This document shows positions 60,238 through 64,000 of a stretch of 64,000 bases of DNA, piece by piece. Positions within the stretch are counted from its first letter, which is position 1; each line of letters begins with the position of its first letter. This DNA is from Methylomonas sp. UP202 (GTDB taxonomy: Bacteria > Pseudomonadota > Gammaproteobacteria > Methylococcales > Methylomonadaceae): NCBI RefSeq assembly GCF_029910655.1, contig NZ_CP123897.1, forward strand, positions 2,903,547 through 2,967,546. The letters run 5' to 3'. The translations under genes were made by a program, and so were the position numbers. The notes below the pieces were generated by a model that was not told where the DNA came from, did no database searches, and saw only the letters and a program-made list of their open reading frames with translations.

Positions 60238-62442
60238 CTAAAACCGTTCGAATTGATCTAACCTCAAGTCCAGATGGGAAGTATCGACCGAACTGCTCGG
60301 TACGGCGTGTTTGATTTTTGCGGCAGGGGTGGAATGATTGTGACCACCTCGGCGCTGAACGCCACCGGTGTTGCCCGCCATGCCGCCGATCTTGAAGAAG
60401 CTCATCAAACTTTGCAGTTGCTCGGCCTGACCGGTCATTTCCTCGGCGGTGGCGGCCAGCTCTTCGCTGGCGGCGGCGTTTTGTTGGGTGATTTGGTTCA
60501 TCTGATTCATCGCGGTATTGACTTGACTGACGCCGGCCGATTGCTCTTGCGATGCAGCGGCGATTTCCTGCACCAGATCGGAGGTTTTGGCGATGCTGGG
60601 CACGATGGCGTCCAACAGGTGGCCGGCGCTCTCGGCGGTACTGACGCTGGTTTCGGCCAACTGGCCGATCTCTTGGGCCGCGATCTGGCTACGCTCGGCC
60701 AATTTGCGGACTTCGGCGGCGACCACCGCAAAACCCTTGCCGTGATCGCCGGCTCGTGCGGCTTCGATCGCGGCGTTCAAGGCCAGCATATTGGTTTGAT
60801 AGGCGATATCGTCGATGATGCCGATTTTGCCGGCAATGCTTTTCATCGCTTCGACGGTTTGCTTGACGGCGGCGCCGCCCTCGGCCGCTTCATGCGAGGC
60901 CTTGGTGGCCATGCCGTCGGTGACCTTGGCGTTTTCGGCGTTTTGGCTGATGCTGGCGGCCATTTGCTCGATGCTGGCGCTGGTTTCCTCGACGCCGGCG
61001 GCTTGCTCGCTAGAGGCTTGCGACAGCGATTGCGAGGTGGACTGGATTTGCTCGGAAGCGTTGCTCAATTGATTGGTAGCGGAGACCACTTCGGCGATGG
61101 TCTGCGATAGTTTGGCGATGGTATTGTTGACAGTGTCCTTAAATTCGCCTAGTTGGCCTTGATAATTGCCTTTCACGATGCGGGTTAAATCGCCTTGTTC
61201 AACCAAAGCCAACACTTCAACCGCCTCGTTAACCGGCAGTACGATACCGTCAACGATGTCGTTGATGCCTTGTACCAATCGGCGGAAATCGCCCTGGTGC
61301 TTGCCAGCGTCGGCACGGACGTCCAAGCGGCCCTCGGCGGCGGCTTTGATCAAGGTATCGGTATCGTCGATAACGGCCTTAAGATTGGCTCGCACCAAAT
61401 CGATAGTTTCGTTGATAAACACCTTCTTGCCGGGCAGCTTTTCGAGGTCGGCTTCGAAATTACCATTGCCGAACGCCTTGAACACCGCCATGGCTTTTTT
61501 CTTGACCGCGATATGGGCGCCGACCATGTCGTTGACGCCTTGCGCCATCGTCTGAAAACTGCCTTGAAACTTGCCGCCGTCGACGACGGCGTCGATTTCG
61601 CCTCGTTCGTGCTCTTTGGCCATATGGTCCATGCCGGCGAGCAGGGCCTTGATGGTGTCGCTCATGTGTTTCATTGCGGACATGACGCTGGCGGTGTCGC
61701 CGGCTTTCTACGCAATCGCGCCGCTCAGGTCGCCGGCGGCGATTTGATTGGCCAGTCCGGCAACCGCGTCCGGTTCGCCGCCCAGTTGCCGCATCAAATT
61801 TTGGATGATCATCCAACTCATAATCCCGACCAGCAGCGTGGTCAGTGCGGCGACACTGAGCGAAATAGTGTTAGCGCTTTGTTGGATCCGGCTTCCCTCG
61901 ATCATCCCTTGATCGGCCAGCTGGGAGTTGTAATCCAACTCAGTCTGGATGGCCTCCTGCAGCTTCTTAACGGCCGGCATCAATTCTTCTCGAACCCCGA
62001 TTTCGGCTTCCTTGGTCCGATTTTGTTTCGAGAATTCGAACACTTTTAAGCGCGGAATGTCGTAAGCCACCAACAAGGATTTGACGTTATCGAGCATGAC
62101 TTGCTCCTTGGCGTCCGACAGGCAACTGGCGCCGTTGCAGGCATCCGTGGTATAGCTTTTCAAAGCGTCGTCCAACTTCGCGCGGGTTTCAACGATTTTT
62201 GGCTCCAGCACCGCCATACCAGACGCGTCGGTAATGATGACATGAAACAACGAATATTCCCGCAAATCGGCAAGGTGTTTCCGGATGTCGAAGAATACGC
62301 GATAGGTTGGGACCGTGTTGACACCGGCATAACTCGCAGCGTCGTAAACTTTCGCGAGTTGGATGTAGCTCAATAGCGCCAGACCGATCAATCCCAGCAT
62401 GGCCGAAGACGACAAGAATAATAGTCTTTGTTTAACAGTCAT
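60238..62442 (-). pseudogene. Methyl-accepting chemotaxis protein with an in-frame amber stop
   Basis: A chemoreceptor of about 734 codons from MTVKQRLLFLSS (62442, AGGGAG upstream). Transmembrane helices at about residues 9-28 and 190-212 flank a periplasmic four-helix sensor domain with a CNGASC pair. A HAMP-like region (LMRQLGGEPDAVAGLANQIA) runs into TAG at 61710-61708 after SGAIA, and the same frame continues [14 protein letters not shown], through further HAMP-like repeats to the signalling tip [23 protein letters not shown]-to-TAG is a plausible origin. The part from 61683 could be made as a soluble receptor from an internal ATG. Confidence 0.82.
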
Positions 62443-62505
62443 AGTATTTCTCCCTAGGTAGAGAAGTGGCACAACGCCAAGGTAAACCGGGTCGAAGCGA
62501 TACAT

Positions 62506-63014
62506 TCAAATTAGCGGTGGTAGTCGGGTTCGGTAAATAAAAGTTCGGTGCCCCACTCTCCCCAGGCTACAAGCGTAAACAGCTGGCGTCGATTCAATAG
62601 TCACATGTCGACCCATCAACTCATGTCGGGGGGACCACTATTGTTCCCAAATTCGCTTAATCTATCTCGGGCTCCCATTCAGAACCCATGAGCCGTGAAT
62701 GTTAAAGAGGCTCCCTAATACAATCAAATTCGGCTTAACGACGATTTTGACAACATAGGCCGTACGATGAGAACGACTGATTGCGCACACTCAAGCGTTC
62801 GTGGTCACCGGAAAAAATCCACTTAAATATAGCGTTAATTTTACGATTCGGCGTGAACTACACTTTGAAGTTCACATTGGTTGCGTCGTTTGCCAATGAG
62901 TTGATCTTGGTATGTGTTCCCAACGTCGGGCCACAATGCCATTTCGTTGTAGTCACAGGAGAATCCCAGCGATTGCGGCGGACAGACAAGGCTATTTCAC
63001 CACGGAGAGTTTTA
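62506..63014. other. 509-bp interval between two divergent chemoreceptor genes
   Basis: No gene seen. It must hold the promoters of both receptor genes. I could not identify a convincing sigma-28 or sigma-70 promoter by eye. Confidence 0.5.
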
Positions 63015-64000
63015 ATGTTTGACCTTTTCAACCGAAAACTGAAAACCGATCTTGCTGAATCTCAGCGCCACTTGGCCGATGCGACTGATTTTGCCGATGC
63101 GATCGAAGCCAATATCGCCACGATCCAGTTTCAACCGAACGGTACGATCATTGGCGCCAACCGCTTGTTTCTGGATGTGGTCGGTTATTCGGCTGCCGAA
63201 TTGCAAGGCCAGCATCATCGGGTTCTGTGCGATCCGGGACATGCCAATAGTGCGGAGTACGGCGCGTTCTGGAACGCCTTGAAAGCCGGTCGCAAGCAAC
63301 AAGGTACTTTTCAACGTCGCCACAAAAACGGCGCTAAATTATGGCTGGAGGCCACGTATTTTCCGGTCGTCAATCGCCGGGGCGATGTGACGCGCGTGTT
63401 CAAAATCGCCGCCGACGTGACCGAGATGCAAGATCGCCTGCGCGACCAGCTGGCGATACAAACGGCCATCGATCGGTCGATGGCCATTATCGAATTTAAG
63501 CCCGATGGCCAAATCGTCACTGCAAATGCCAATTTTCTGAGTTTGATGGGTTTCCAGCTCGCCGATTTGGTCGGGAAGCATCATCGCGTGCTGTGCTTCG
63601 AGCAGTTTTATCGGGATCAGCCGAACTTTTGGGAGAAGATCCAGCGAGGTCAATTCCAGTCCGGACAATTTCAACGTCGGCACGCGCGCGGCGATAGCGT
63701 CTGGTTGGAGGCCTCCTACAACCCGATTTTCGACGCCGATGGCCGAGTGGTAAAGGTGATCAAGTTCGCCAGCGACGTGACCGAAAACGTCAACCGCAAT
63801 ACCACGGTGATCCAAGCGGCCGAGATGTCGTTCTCCACGGCGGAAGAAACCAGCCAGATCGCGCAAACCGGTGCCGAGTTACTGGCGACGTCGGTGACGA
63901 TGTCCAATGAAATTACCGAGCAGATCAACCAAACCGGTGAGGTGATCAACCGATTAAACGAGCAATCCCGCAATATTGCGTCTATCGTCTCGACGATACG
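63015..64000 (+). CDS. PAS-domain methyl-accepting chemotaxis protein, N-terminal part
   Basis: At least 328 codons, open to the window end. Starts MFDLFNRKLKTDLAESQRHL with GGAGAG upstream. Two PAS domains in tandem follow (about residues 30-135 and 150-257), each with a GxHHRVLC and FQRRHxxGxxxWLEAxYxP signature like Aer-type or biofilm dispersion receptors, then the start of the receptor signalling helices (AEETSQIAQTGAELLATSVT). No transmembrane segment is visible, so it is probably cytoplasmic and may sense redox or a small ligand through the PAS domains. Confidence 0.9.
   Translation, partial: MFDLFNRKLKTDLAESQRHLADATDFADAIEANIATIQFQPNGTIIGANRLFLDVVGYSAAELQGQHHRVLCDPGHANSAEYGAFWNALKAGRKQQGTFQRRHKNGAKLWLEATYFPVVNRRGDVTRVFKIAADVTEMQDRLRDQLAIQTAIDRSMAIIEFKPDGQIVTANANFLSLMGFQLADLVGKHHRVLCFEQFYRDQPNFWEKIQRGQFQSGQFQRRHARGDSVWLEASYNPIFDADGRVVKVIKFASDVTENVNRNTTVIQAAEMSFSTAEETSQIAQTGAELLATSVTMSNEITEQINQTGEVINRLNEQSRNIASIVSTI

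Noticed and set aside
60274..62049. Long plus-strand frames of 278 and 284 codons
   Set aside because: They are antisense to the chemoreceptor gene and arise from its codon bias; the chemoreceptor frame has clear domain motifs.
1..64000. CRISPR arrays, tRNA or rRNA genes, and a replication origin
   Set aside because: I saw no regularly spaced repeat-spacer array, no cloverleaf or rRNA sequence, and no iteron cluster that I could defend. The 22-bp-spaced boxes belong to transposon ends.

Overview
The window looks like DNA of a gammaproteobacterium, plausibly a methylotroph of the Methylococcales. That placement is an inference from protein style (aspartic protease N-terminus, chemoreceptors, PRTRC genes) and no rRNA or tRNA is present to test it. 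Most of it (about 9-49 kb) is the backbone of a large plasmid or integrative element: a PRTRC partition/ubiquitin-like gene set with ParB, two KfrA-like coiled-coil proteins, DUF1173 and DUF1845-like element proteins, a MazEF-type toxin-antitoxin pair, a Bet/YqaJ recombination pair and a CobS/DUF3150/CobT-like AAA-VWA cluster. The flanks look chromosomal: an electrophile/peroxide-stress operon with its LysR regulator on the left, an RHS toxin locus and chemoreceptors on the right.

Layout. 0-3.3 kb: peroxiredoxin, quinone reductase and Old Yellow Enzyme genes on the minus strand, divergent from a LysR gene, then a truncated membrane gene. 3.3-9.0 kb: an IS21-like transposon with istA/istB and a passenger block of four genes, bounded by matching arrays of four 22-bp-spaced TGTGCA repeats. 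9-10.4 kb: a RecG-like helicase cut by that transposon. 10.5-18.2 kb: the minus-strand PRTRC operon. 18.3-19.5 kb: IS5-group insertion. 19.6-23.6 kb: MazEF-like pair, LysR, EthD protein, membrane protein and esterase. 24-28.4 kb: element genes and a tyrosine recombinase relic. 28.4-30.8 kb: an IS481-type element split by an IS3-family element. 31-34 kb: DUF4209 protein and a second KfrA. 34.2-48.9 kb: a long plus-strand recombination/AAA/VWA/GHKL operon closed by a strong terminator. 49-51 kb: Uma2 nuclease, a small secreted protein and an aspartic protease. 52.3-57.2 kb: an RHS protein with a Tlde1-like C-terminus and a candidate immunity gene, followed by an IS1380 element. 58.9-60.2 kb: structured non-coding DNA and relics of VOC and TfoX-type genes. 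60.2-64 kb: two chemoreceptors, one with an in-frame stop.

The most unusual feature is in the 34.2-47 kb operon. Almost every gene that is not translationally coupled to the one before it has its own structured leader directly upstream of its Shine-Dalgarno sequence. The leaders share a plan (a TTTATCAACCC-like box, a C-rich/G-rich inner hairpin, an outer stem, often a T-run, then AGGAG and ATG), while the outer stem sequence differs at each gene and base pairing is kept. A similar leader precedes a minus-strand gene at 26.1 kb. Three of these leaders are preceded, about 100 bp from the start codon, by a second RNA-like motif of four hairpins with compensatory changes and a constant TGCGTCAA loop. 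Together they suggest an element-wide, RNA-based attenuation or translational control system that I do not recognise.

The region has been heavily rearranged: at least five transposable elements, nested insertions, two one-base expansions of G-runs that break genes, and several gene relics.
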